Shown: positions 1 to 11,406 of the stretch, piece by piece
Numbering within the stretch: position 1 is the stretch's first letter
How the letters are laid out: the number at the start of each line of letters is the position of its first letter
From: Dichotomocladium elegans
Lineage: Eukaryota; Mucoromycota; Mucoromycetes; Mucorales; Lichtheimiaceae
Direction of reading: 5' to 3'
Length of the DNA: 64,000 bases
NCBI GenBank assembly: GCA_025716815.1
Contig: JAIXMN010000007.1
Coordinates: forward strand, 1,133,501-1,197,500
Program-made: the position numbers and the translations under genes
The notes under the pieces: generated by a model
Told to the model about the DNA's origin: nothing
The model's database searches: none
What the model saw: the letters and a program-made list of their open reading frames with translations, nothing else

Positions 1-189
1 GAGTTTCCATATACTGACTTGAGAAATGTTTGTTAAGAAAACGGTGCTGAAATCCAAGACTATCTCCACAAGAAGACGGGCCAGCGCACTGTCCCCAACA
101 TTTTCATTAACCAGAAGCACATTGGCGGCTGCGACGACCTGATGGCTGCGTACAATAGCGGGTCACTCAAGAAGCTCTTGGGGATCTAA
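1..189 (+). CDS. Glutaredoxin, 3' end only
   Basis: This is the last exon of a small thiol-disulfide oxidoreductase, with the 5' part outside the window. The exon seems to start near base 38 after an acceptor AG at 36-37, preceded by a branch-like CTGAC at 15-19, and ends with TAA at 187-189. The visible residues include the glutaredoxin signature [18 protein letters not shown]: a cis-proline after TV, then the GG-x-D glutathione-binding turn. The residues before it ([15 protein letters not shown]) fit helix 3 of the fold. In the family this enzyme uses glutathione to reduce disulfides or glutathionylated proteins in cytosol or mitochondria. The CPYC/CGFS active-site exon is not visible, so dithiol versus monothiol type cannot be decided. 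Confidence 0.88.
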
Positions 190-1037
190 AATCTATGCCG
201 TCGATTGTCGGGTCATTGCTCGTAATACAAGTTTCTTTAAAGCCTGACTGTCGATCAATTAACGTTGGTTTATTGTGTTTGCCGTCATCTTTTGGGTTTC
301 CCGAGGTTTTCTCGGGGTGGAGAGACAGGGTGTGGGTGTGGGTGTGGGTGTGGGTAGGGCGGTTACGTATCGGTGTGTGCGAATCCAGTATCACACTTCA
401 GCTTGCTTTCTCTTACTCTCGCTGTCGCTTTCGCTTTCACATCTGCTGCCTTTCCTTCTTTTTGTTCCCACGGGGTGAATGTTCCAGAAAGTTTGTCGAT
501 GATTTGCTTTACCGCAATGAGTATAGAAGATTGTGAAATAAGTTGGGGGGTGGTGGTGGTGCGGAGGGAGAGGTACGGCAGCACATACCTCCCCCCTCCA
601 CCCACTCACCTACACTCTTTTTCTGGCGGATGGATCATCAAATCGATGATAGTTTGTGCGCCGGTTACGCAAAGCCAAGGTCCGGGATGCGCAGCCAGAG
701 CTGGTGGCTCCTTCTTTTAAGGGTGATGGTAAATTTCGGTCCACCTTATAAAATTACTGTTTTTGATTTTTTGACCAAGGGAAAGACTGATTTAGTAATC
801 CCATTAGTCGATCGTCCCCGGCCCATTTCATCCGCTTTCGGATTTCTTGTGCGCCCTCCCTCGGCGTGGTACATGCGCGCAAAACACGTCGATTCGAGCG
901 AGAAGGCAGAAAGCTAAACAAGTGCGTATGTGTGCGACGCCAGGTTATAAATATCATCTAAATGCATCTTTGTTCCCTCCTCCCCCCCCCTTTCATTCAA
1001 CCCTTCTCTCTTCGTTACAGATTTGCCTTCTGCCTCA
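190..1037. other. Intergenic: promoter side of the zinc-finger gene
   Basis: No supported gene. The stretch holds a short GTGTGG-type repeat (328-356), a TATA-like TATAAAA at 747-753 and a likely 5'-UTR intron of the downstream zinc-finger gene, whose acceptor TTACAG ends at 1020. The small open frames here show no family features. Confidence 0.5.
328..356 (+). repeat. GTGTGG hexamer tandem repeat
   Basis: About four to five copies of a GTGTGG-type hexamer. The G-rich strand carries several GGG runs and could form a G-quadruplex. A shorter related G/T repeat is at 11161-11184. Confidence 0.7.
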
Positions 1038-1949
1038 ATGGACTTGTTTGACAACGACTCACTTCAGCTCTTCATGGAATGCTCCTCCTTCTCAGAGCTC
1101 CATCAAAAGACAATTGACGCGAACTTCTTATATGATGGTTCATTCCCTTTCTTCTTGCCCATGTCGCCGCCGCTGTCGGTCCACTCGCCTTCACCACCTC
1201 CCCCTTCGGCTGCCTTTGTGCCAACCGCGCCCTTTGCGACGCAGGCGGTGATGACACCCGCCTTTCCTCAACAAACAACAACCAACAACAACAACAACGA
1301 ACCGCCGCCATCAAAAAAAGCAAAGAAATCGCGCCGTCGAGTCCACGATCTTCCCTATGCGCCCAACTTGCTGAACCTCAATCTCTCCAACAACACCACC
1401 ATTACAACCATATCATCATCAAGGACGTCTCCTCCACCGTCGCAGACGACGATCTTTTCTCTGGAATCGAGCATTCCGATATCATCTCCTCCTCCATCTG
1501 CGTCCTCATCATCATCATCATCATCATCATCATCTTCGCGTGGCATCACGGCCTACCGATGCGATTATGAAGGATGCGACAAGACCTTCACGCGGCCTTA
1601 TAATCTCAAATCCCATCGGCGCACGCACACGCTCGAGCGGCCCTACGCCTGCCATCTCTGTCCAAAGCAATTTGCACGACAGCACGATCGGAACCGGCAC
1701 ACCAAGCTCCACTTTGGCATCAAACCCCACGTCTGCAATCTCTGCAACAAGGCCTTTGCTCGTCAGGACGCACTCAACCGCCATCAACGCCCCGATCATC
1801 CAGAGGCATCCTGCGCTACGATCGGCAACCATCGAACAGGATCCAAGCGTGCCAGAAAGGCCACTCCCCGGGACAACAAGAGCAGCTGTACCAGCCAACA
1901 ACAACAACAACAGCAACAGCCCTCTTACTCTTTCTTGGGAATGATTTAA
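1038..1949 (+). CDS. C2H2 zinc-finger transcription factor, Crz1-like
   Basis: A 303-residue protein in one exon. The ATG at 1038 is the first one after a splice-acceptor-like TTACAG (ends 1020), which suggests a 5'-UTR intron. The N-terminal half is low complexity (proline, asparagine and serine runs), as in an activation or regulatory region. A basic cluster (KKAKKSRRR, about residues 92-100) could be a nuclear localisation signal. Three C2H2 fingers lie at about residues 173-253, with cores [18 protein letters not shown] and CNLCNKAF. The wording [10 protein letters not shown] and [10 protein letters not shown] is typical of calcineurin-responsive Crz1/CrzA factors. In that family calcineurin dephosphorylation sends the factor to the nucleus. 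I see no clear PxIxIT docking motif, so calcineurin control is inferred only. A polyQ tract sits near the C-terminus. Confidence 0.85.
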   Translation: MDLFDNDSLQLFMECSSFSELHQKTIDANFLYDGSFPFFLPMSPPLSVHSPSPPPPSAAFVPTAPFATQAVMTPAFPQQTTTNNNNNEPPPSKKAKKSRRRVHDLPYAPNLLNLNLSNNTTITTISSSRTSPPPSQTTIFSLESSIPISSPPPSASSSSSSSSSSSSRGITAYRCDYEGCDKTFTRPYNLKSHRRTHTLERPYACHLCPKQFARQHDRNRHTKLHFGIKPHVCNLCNKAFARQDALNRHQRPDHPEASCATIGNHRTGSKRARKATPRDNKSSCTSQQQQQQQQPSYSFLGMI

Positions 1950-2330
1950 GGTTTTTCTTTGTTCAACACCACCCCCACCGTCTTCCGGATTTCTCCCCCG
2001 CCAAACCCTATTTTATCATGTAATACACACTCCCCCAACGATTCTTTATACGCACTCACAAACTCCATCATGTCATCTATGTATATTGCACACACACACA
2101 CACCCTTCTCACTCAACACCAGGCATATTTCTTATTTATATTCCATAACCATTTTATTTTCCAAATATGAAAACAAAGACTCACCCCCCTCCTCCTCCCA
2201 CAGTAAAGCACTGTAGTCCGTAGCAGGATCCGTGATCGCGATAGTTTAATGTAGTACAATCACCTGGTTTCTTATCACGGGCCCAAGGATCTCTAGTATT
2301 TTGAATAAGATTCGTTTTTTTTTGTTGTTG
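1950..2330. other. Convergent 3' intergenic stretch
   Basis: Lies between the ends of the zinc-finger gene (+) and the acyltransferase gene (-). It holds a short CA run at 2090-2102 and T-rich sequence near 2316. No gene is supported. Confidence 0.5.
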
Positions 2331-4241
2331 TTATCCGTCAAATGACCATTCATATTGTTTGGCCAGCTTCCTGGCCCGGCCATGGAGTCGGGACGCATCG
2401 CCAAACTTCCTGACGCGGGATCGGATGGCCATCCAGATGGTGTGCACGTCATCCTGGCTGCCTTTGTACGTCTTGATCATCTGTCGAACACCGTCGAGGT
2501 TCTGATCGCGCAGGTACTTGAGCTGCAGGATGCGCTCCTTCCGCCGCCACATGCCGCGCCCGAGCACCACCGCGTCGAACAAGCGCCAACGTCCGACGAG
2601 GTCCTTGAAATTCTCGTACCGTTCGTCAATGGACACAACATGATACCACACAAAGATCCCCAACGTCGCCAACGCCTCAAAGAACCCAAAAAACGTCCGG
2701 CCAAAGAGCGCCGTCCACCCCCACACAAACGCTGCGAGATACACGAACGGCAGAAGCACCAGCCCCAGCATGATCTTGTTCTGCGCACGCACTTCTTCGT
2801 AGATCTCAAACTTGTCAGCATAGTAGTAGCCTGCAATGTACAGCGGGAAATGGCCCACCAGGCCCGGCAGGAACAGCGGCAGATCCATCACGCACACGAG
2901 CGTGCGTCGCACTAGCTCCATCGTCGTCGACCATGCGTTGATCTCCTTCTCATTGTACCGCGCAATGTGCGAGTCCTTGAGCTGGAGCGCCTCGAGCTCC
3001 ATCTTGTACGCCCGAAGGCTTTCTTTCAGCATCGCAATCTCCCCATCCTTCGACGCCAGATCATCAAACACCTTGATAAGACTAGTGGTGTTGTTGTTGT
3101 TGTATGGCATATGTGTGTTGACGGAAAACATCAGTGTAACCATCCAACGTAGACAGACACGCATCTCTCCCTCTCTCTCTTTTTTTTTTTTTCGCGCGCG
3201 CATGTGTGACAAGATCAAGATCAACTCTTTGAGTCATTACCTTTGCGTAACCAGAATGTAATCGCGCATCAATCCATTCTCCCGCGGAAACAAAAGCCAT
3301 CGAGCCATCTCTGCCGCATCCCGCGTCTCCCAATCAGGCGCATTGACCGTAAGTTGCTCAACCGCTCTCGTTAGGTCCGCCGTTAGCATTTTCGCGCCAC
3401 GCTTGGGATCGATCGCATACGTCTCCATATATCGGTCCACCTTGATCGGCTTGCCGTATCTTTGGACGCCCGAGCATTGTTCAAAAACGTTGCGGGTTAG
3501 TGTACATGCGAACAACAACAAGGACAAATCACTACTTGCTTCACAATCGTCATGCTTCGATACTTTGATTTTTCGGGATACACAATTCCCACGGGTAAGA
3601 CAGCCGCCGGACGAGGAAGCGTGCCGTCCGAATTGGGATGTGGATCATCTTGGATGGATTTCGCATACTCTAAAGCAGCCTTTTGTTTTTTTATGGTACA
3701 AAGAGCATGGCCGGCAGAGAGAGAGAAAGATGAGAAAAGCAAAGACTGAGAGAAAGAGAAAACACACACATACATAGCTCACGCCATCCTTGAATGCACC
3801 CAGATGCGGTAATGTATGACTAGTGCCTTCCGGGAAAACCGCAATGGCTTCGCCAAGTCGGAGGACCTTGTACGTCTCTGCATACAGCGCAGCATTGTTC
3901 TTACCCTTTCGATCGACCGGAAGAGCGCCACAATTGAGGAGAAATCGGCGTACGAGCGGGTGTCTGAACATGGTATCCTTGGCCCAATAGTGCAATCGCC
4001 GCTCATGCGGAAACGTGACCGAGAGGATCGCGGGATCGACGGCCATGTTGTGATGCGTCGCTGCTCTATAGGTATATTAGCAAAACCGGAAAAGAGAGAG
4101 AGAAACGCTTCATGCTTACACAATCAAAGGACCATCGACAACAGCATTTTCCTCATCCTGAAGCTGAATGTCTGCATAGAACGACCAGAGTGCCCCTCGG
4201 GAAATTAGACAGATGATTTCGTGGCCGATGCCAAAGGGCAT
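2331..4241 (-). CDS. Glycerol-3-phosphate/phospholipid acyltransferase (Gpt2/Sct1-like)
   Basis: A multi-exon membrane acyltransferase expected to make lysophosphatidic acid from glycerol-3-phosphate and acyl-CoA at the ER or lipid-droplet surface. Splicing 4120-4241 to 3774-4065 creates the catalytic HHNMAVD (H-x4-D) motif exactly at the junction, which strongly supports that intron. The second motif, FPEGTSH, lies in exon 2. Exon 3 is 3536-3679. Exon 4 runs from about 3450 to 3241 and contains PIKVDRY. The last exon (2331-3081) holds two long hydrophobic hairpins and a basic, helical C-terminus. The exon 3/4 junction is not resolved: no canonical acceptor gives the expected RYGKPIKV wording in frame. 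The start is uncertain too, since the frame stays open upstream of ATG 4241 with membrane-like residues. An AGPAT-like relative is the main alternative. Confidence 0.82.
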
Positions 4242-4788
4242 AGTGTACGTGTAAAACCGTAGAATGCAGTCGAAAAGGATTGGAAGGGAGCGAAAGAAAG
4301 TACGATAGTGGAATCGCGCACGCACGCACGCAGATACACAGGCAAAAAAGAAGACGAAAGAAAAAAAAAAGATGTTCAGAGTCTTGTGGGGAGAGAGGGT
4401 TCGTTGGTTGGTTTGGTGGTGGTGGTCGGGGAAGTCTATTTGCCCTTTTGGTCCCGTGTGGCCCATGCCACGAAAATTCAACCCACGCCTATAATAGACA
4501 CATCCTGTTTCTTCTAGACTCCTTTCATTAGGAACGAAACGGTTTCTGACCCGGCAGAAATAAAACACTTCTTGGTTCACCCCACCTCGCTCCCAAAGAA
4601 AAGTTGGGACGCCTCCCGAGTTGAATGAGCTGCAACAACTGAAAAAATAACACCCCTCCCCCCCAGCGCAGGGGTGTTGTGAACAGAAACAAGCCGGGAT
4701 TTTTTTTTTTGCCTGATGAACTCTATTCCACATCATCCTCTCTTTTTATTCTATAGATACATGTATTATTTTTGGGAGAAATCAAACT
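4242..4788. other. Upstream region of the acyltransferase gene
   Basis: Bounded by the acyltransferase start and the 3' end of MDM35, both on the minus strand. The acyltransferase reading frame stays open through most of it, so an upstream start or first exon could lie here. Otherwise I see only A/T runs. Confidence 0.4.
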
Positions 4789-5156
4789 CTATTTGTCCTT
4801 GGATTCCTCCTCGACGCCACCAGCCGAAGGAAATGGCGCTTCTTTGCGCGACTCGTCCAGGAGCTTGTCAATACCCTTTTCCTTCAGAGTAGCCTATGCA
4901 TGAGAGACAAAGAAAGAAAACACAACGAAACCCGAGTTATATACATATATATATATATATATATATGCGTTAGCGTCACGTCCATGGACACAACTCTAAA
5001 TTCAATCACCATGACGCAGGCTCGGTAATCCTTGAAAAGATCTTCGCACTCTGGCGTCGTATCGCCCTTCAAGAATTTCTCAGAGTACCACTTGTTGAAG
5101 CAATTGTCGTATTTTAATTTCAATTCGGTGCAATTCGGACCGACACTCGACGACAT
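4789..5156 (-). CDS. MDM35: Mdm35/TRIAP1-like twin CX9C protein
   Basis: An 83-residue protein from two exons, 5010-5156 and 4789-4893. The twin CX9C pattern is complete: Cys9-Cys19 and Cys37-Cys47, each with nine residues between, as expected for a protein oxidised by Mia40 in the mitochondrial intermembrane space. The segment [14 protein letters not shown] and the second-exon [13 protein letters not shown] match Mdm35/TRIAP1. In that family the protein binds Ups1/PRELI-type proteins, stabilises them and lets them shuttle phosphatidic acid or phosphatidylserine between mitochondrial membranes. The intron has a GTGATT donor, acceptable for this genome, and contains an AT dinucleotide run. Start and stop are both unambiguous. 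Confidence 0.92.
4945..4966. repeat. AT dinucleotide run in MDM35 intron
   Basis: An AT microsatellite of about 11 units within the MDM35 intron. No function is suggested. Confidence 0.8.
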
Positions 5157-5491
5157 TATTGAGAAGTGGAGAAAAGGAAGTATGGCCGGAGGAATTGTGC
5201 GTGCAGAGTTGACTTGCTCCGTCTATCCCGAAATCCTAAGTCACGGCTGTCTATTCTGTTGAAACTATGCAATCTTGGAGGGGAAAACCCCTCATTTCTT
5301 GGCCTGACGGATGCCATGCTCTTTCGTCTCGTGTTCATGTTGCAATAAAAAATGGATCTTTTTTTTTTCCTGAGACGAGGACGAGCGAGAGAAAAGAAGG
5401 AGGGGGGAAGGGTTGATTTATATTATATAAAGGTGATATTTGATTTAAATCCTGGTCTTGCGTTCGAAAAGCTCTGTCCCTCTTGCGCCTT

Positions 5492-6779
<1,288 letters not shown>

Positions 6780-7800
6780 GTAATATATATCTAGTAGATA
6801 TAAAGAGTAGTAGTAGAAGAAGAAAAAGGCAATTAGTTTCTGTTTTGTTTTTTCAAGAAAATGAAGTGGGTAGCATAGGTGTGCGTGGACAAGTGTATAT
6901 GAGGTTGATGGCAACTGTGTGCCTTAGACTATTTGCTTCAATAGAAATGGCAAGAGTCCAGCTACGTAAATCAACGTCGGCCGATTTTCCTGATTTCCTT
7001 TATCTCCTTTCATCACGAGAAAAAGGAACAAGGATCTCTTTTTTTGAGTATGTGTGTGTTTGGTGAGTTGATCGTAGTTGACAACGGACGATCACTGCCC
7101 ATCTCCAGTTCTTCAAAGAGATTCGGTCGAATTATAGGGACAAGAAGGTGAAGAAGGAAAAGAAAGCGAGGGTTGGAATTGGAAGGGGTTATACATACAA
7201 AGGTTGGGAAACCGTATTGTCACGCTTAAGCGAACAAGGAAAGAGAAAAGCCTCGGGTGCAAAGATAGGGTTATGAAGCCCTCCCTTTTTTTTCTTTTTA
7301 TTCGTACGTACTGGGTTGAAAATTTCGGGTTGGGCTCAACCACTCACGGCTCGCGTAGGCCCCCTTATTTCATTCCTCTTTGTCATCCTCTTCCCCTCAA
7401 CCTTATGTCTTTCATCGTCATTCCTTTCATTCTATCTCTACCGCTCTCATATAAACCCTCCAGTCTGGACCGCAGACTGACAAATCGCCTCATTGTATTT
7501 CGGACATTTCACAAATCTGCAAAATACTTCCCTCTCTTTGGGCTGATGGCGGACATACAAGAAAATTTCTACAGTAGCAGATGATATATATCGATAAAAA
7601 ACATTCCCAAAAGCAGGAAATGCGAGGAACCACAGACCAAACAATCTGAACGAGTGTATGGAGCCGGAAATGCGGATATATGGAGGTACTCGTCAAAAGC
7701 GCAGATGGATATCATTCAGGATAGCGAGTGCAAGAACACGCTTCGGACGAGTGATTTGTATTGTTTTTTTTAATGAAGCAAAAGGATAGGATTATTATGC
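6780..7800. other. Intergenic, GLC7 promoter to RPS27 3' end
   Basis: About 1 kb upstream of GLC7. Short A/T-rich and TATAT sequences lie just upstream of the PP1 start (6781-6815). The open frames at 7204-7584 (+) and 7447-7696 (-) overlap each other and show no conserved features, so no gene is called. Confidence 0.5.
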
Positions 7801-8615
7801 TTAGTTGAGCTTTCTACGGAAGGAGGAACCTGGTAACAGAATTGTGTTTTTTTTAGCTATGGTCCTATCCATGTCCCATTTTTAAACCCTGTCCATCTTA
7901 CCCTCAGTCAAGCGAGCGCGACCGCCAGTGGGCTGGCACAAGACAGTACCGCAGGACGAGCAAAGGACAACGGTCTGGGCGTGGCTGAAGACAGTGCTAA
8001 TGTTCAAGCAGCCTAGCAAAAGAAGCAAGTTTCAATGAGCCGATTGCCACGCCATTGCTGATGCAGCCAGGATGGAAACAGCTCTTACCAGGGCACTTCA
8101 CATCCATGAAGTAGGAGTTGGGAGACTGGACAAGTCTCTTGAGCTTGTGGGAGCGCTTCTCGTGCTCAGCAGAAGGGTTAAGAAGATCGACAGCCAACTA
8201 AAGGAGTGGGAAGCAAACAAGAGATAAAATGACATGAATCAGTAAAAAAAATCTTAGCCTGACCAAACATTCTCGACCCAGGAGAGAGAGAGAGGAAAAA
8301 GGAAGAGGGAAGCAGAGAGAGTGAGACATGATCATAATGCCGACTAGGCTATGCCTCATCCACAGTCGAGTCATAAGGAGACAAGGCCAAGGAAACCGTA
8401 GAATGTCGCACGCAAGAGCAAAATTGGGTGTGTCGGTTTTGCTGGTGAATTGGGTGTTTCGGAGGAGAAGACGAACGTTGTGGGCTCATCCCGCTCAATC
8501 AATCCATCCATCCATCCGTTTGCGTCCGTTTGAGCGTTTCTCTTTCGTTGCGATCCTCTCTATTCCCTCTCCCCTCCCCTCTCCAAGAAGTCTATCGATG
8601 TTCACTTACAGTCAT
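7801..8615 (-). CDS. RPS27: 40S ribosomal protein eS27
   Basis: Four coding exons (8610-8615, 8089-8197, 7902-8012, 7801-7829) give exactly 84 residues, the family's usual length. The first exon carries only ATG-ACT, a common arrangement in ribosomal protein genes. Diagnostic segments are [30 protein letters not shown] and [15 protein letters not shown]. Four cysteines (CPGC and CSSC) form the zinc knuckle. The protein is a structural part of the small ribosomal subunit. A first intron of over 400 bases fits the pattern of ribosomal genes that carry regulatory introns. A TATA box is correctly placed upstream of the start. Confidence 0.96.
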
Positions 8616-8670
8616 TTCTGCAGCAATAGGCTCGTGAAAAGGGAGGGGCTCATGTCGGCACCCGCCCGTC

Positions 8671-8678
8671 TTTATATA
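8671..8678 (-). promoter_or_regulatory. TATA box of RPS27
   Basis: TATATAAA on the minus strand, 56 bases upstream of the RPS27 start codon. Position and wording suit a strong TATA promoter. Confidence 0.55.
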
Positions 8679-10387
8679 TAAATTCAACGGCCGCCGCAGC
8701 ACTTGCCTAAAACGACAATTGCGAACAAAGCGGTTCAAATAGTCCAATGAGCTTGCTTTTCTGGACGAAACATTCAAATGGGAAGGAAAAACCCCTCCTC
8801 CTCTCATCGCTTGACAGTACTTGCTGCGGCAAACCATGTGAGACAAGCACATGACAAAGGTCGGATCGATAAGTCTCGCCTTAAAAAAGCGAATAGGACG
8901 TCAGCCACGACGCGCGACCAGTGAATGTTAGATGAACGTCTGTACGTGGGCCGTGGGCCGTGGGCCGTGGGCCGTGGGCCGTGACCCATCCGCCGCCACC
9001 GTGTAGGATATGGGCGCGCGGGTGAGAAGTGCTATCCTTAAAATGTCGCAGTTTCTACCTCACTTCACCCATCCTATCATCATCTCTTCGTCGAATGACA
9101 AAGATATCGTTGGTTTCATTGTAGCATGTGCGAGAGGAATATCTCATGTTTCTACATAAAGCGCACATCTCGAAATCATAAATAAAGATAGAATGCGACA
9201 CCTCCGTTGTCCCAATCAACCAACATAATGTATGTATTGAACGATAGATTTAGGTGGAAGAAACATAATGTGCTAGCGTAATAGAGGGATAGTGACAACG
9301 ATGGCGGACGTTGCTTGTTCGGGTTCCCTTTTTACAAGGAGACTTGAACTAGCAAAAAGAAAACCATTGCTCTCCGGTTGGTAAGCTAAAAGTTTATGAA
9401 GGTAGGTCTAGGAGATTGTAGATGAGGCTAATCGCCTGCTGTGCGCTCCAGAAGTCCCTATTTTCTCATATTTACGAAATCCTGTAGAACAGATAGGATG
9501 AATCTCTTAAAAAACGCGTCTTGGGTCTGCCATTGGAATTTCCTCCCATTCCCATCGGTGGAACCGCAGAGTATAACGCTCCACCATCACGAAAACAACG
9601 TTTTTTTGTGTGCATTCATCACATACAGACCTCTCGTACTGCAACTATTCTGTGAATATCGGAGGAAATCATCTTGCAAGTGTCGATGTACGGGCGGGTC
9701 GAATCAGCACTAAATGTTATAATGGAAAGGCGGAACGCTGGGCTACGTACAGCATGCGTCAACGCGCTTGTCTTGGGTTTGCTCCACAGTTATGACAATG
9801 AACCTGAAACAACCCCTAATATTCGACAAAGGTCCTCACCGTCTCCTCCTCCATTTCTTCTTTAGTTCCTCCCGGAATAGTTCCTGTGACTCCAAGACTT
9901 CGGAGGTAAGGAGATAGCTGCATGAATGATCGACATTGATGAATATTTCGCATCCAAAGGCGCCCTCCGCTGCGATATGCTCGATAATAACAAGCAGATC
10001 ACTTGATCGACTTATATATGACGATGCGCGCAGAAGATGTTTATCGTTCCATTTATCTGTGCAGCAAAACACCATGCTCCCTTTGGACATAAACTGCATC
10101 CGACAGCATGGCCAATATCAGACAAACGAAGAAAAGGCTCACCCTGGCACCGGGCGCCCGTTGTGCATATTCGGAGGAGAGATTTTTCTCCTATGGCTTC
10201 CTACTTTATCCTTGACCACGGATAGGCGATATTATGTGACCAATGATAATGAAGTATACTAGGAGTGGCTTAAATTTTCAGCGAACGAGAAAAGCTCCTC
10301 TCGACCAACCGCAACCAACCCCCCCCCGCGCTCAACAGAGTCAAACGCCCTTTCAGAACATCACCGTAAATAGCACAAGACGACACA
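8679..10387. other. Intergenic stretch before TOM5
   Basis: About 1.7 kb with no recognised gene. It contains a GGCCGTG tandem repeat (8948-8983) and scattered small frames (for example 9441-9713 and 9836-10099) without motifs or credible splice partners. A C run at 10320-10327 lies near the TOM5 start. Confidence 0.45.
8948..8983 (+). repeat. GGCCGTG heptamer tandem repeat
   Basis: Five consecutive near-perfect copies of GGCCGTG. Seven is not a multiple of three, which fits noncoding sequence. It lies in the region upstream of RPS27. Confidence 0.85.
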
Positions 10388-10862
10388 ATGTTTATGCCCC
10401 AGGTAAGCTCTCATGCCCCAAATCAATAACAGCTTGTTTTCTTCCTACCCATTCTCTCTACAATGCTAATGGCAATCATGGCACTAAAATCTTTTTTAAC
10501 TTGAAACAGCAGCCCAAATTAACGCCCGAGCAGAAGGCTATGCTGCGTCAGCGCACTCTTGCCAGTGTGTCCAACTTTATTACTGTGGTAGTTGCTCTTC
10601 GCGCTGGTAAGCTTTCTTTTTTTTCGTGATTCTGTCAAAGGAGAAAAGGGCAATGGCCAAGTGGAAGGATCGATTCGTATAAAAAAATAAGGAGGAAGGT
10701 GGAGGAGGAGTGACCGAGCGAGCAATTGTGTACTATTCAGTCACTTTGCGCACAAACGAGGACATTGGGTCTACGCGAATGATATGCAGCTGTCTAATGT
10801 GTGCATGTGTATTTCGGGTAGCTCCGTTTGCGATCGAGTACGTGAACAAGTTGATGCAATAG
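10388..10862 (+). CDS. TOM5: Mitochondrial import receptor subunit Tom5
   Basis: Three tiny exons (10388-10402, 10510-10606, 10822-10862) join in phase to give 50 residues, the typical Tom5 length. The N-terminus is short and polar (KLTPEQKAMLRQRTL). It is followed by one hydrophobic tail-anchor segment (SNFITVVVALRAAPFAIEYV) and a short end, KLMQ. The segment SPF/APF-AIEYV is characteristic of fungal Tom5. The protein sits in the outer mitochondrial membrane as a small subunit of the TOM complex and helps pass precursors to the Tom40 channel. The gene is too small and too split to be seen as one open frame. Confidence 0.86.
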
Positions 10863-11406
10863 ACGGAATCAAAGAGCTTTAGTGCATGGTCTTTATTATA
10901 TATGTAAAATATCATCCAACTGCACGTTCTTGAGCAAAAAAAAAAAAATGAATACTTACCCCAGGAAAAAATGGAGTGAGCAAATACCAAAAACAGAGGA
11001 CCTCGTGTGGAGGGAACATCGTGTGCGCATCTATGATATGCAGCTGTCATGATCAAAAAGGGGAGGGGGTTGCTTACATCATTTCGGTCTCCTTCCAGTG
11101 CAACACCCCAAACATGCCTGCCTTTTGTGGATGGGTCGGCGTGGGTGTGAGCGAGTGAGCGAGTGTGTGTGGGTGTGGGTGTGTAAAGCGTGTGTATGGC
11201 GCGGTGGGTTCGAGCGTGTGCGTGCCTGCTTTGTGTTTTACCTCGCTTCTTTCGTCCTCTCTTCCTTTTTTTTCCATTCCACTTTTTTTATATTTCATTT
11301 TTTTTTCCTTTCCATTCCGTGTTTACTTTCATTCCTATCATCGACCCCACCCTCTGGGAAGCGTCTGTAACGTCAATCCTTATTCTCCAAAAATCAAATT
11401 GACCCC
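10863..11406. other. Intergenic, TOM5 to coiled-coil gene
   Basis: Contains G/T-rich sequence (11161-11184) and T-rich tracts (11270-11310) just upstream of the coiled-coil gene, probably its leader or promoter. No gene is supported. Confidence 0.45.

Noticed and set aside
328..356. Telomere-like G/T repeat
   Set aside because: The unit GTGTGG is not a known fungal telomere unit, has only about five copies and lies between ordinary genes.
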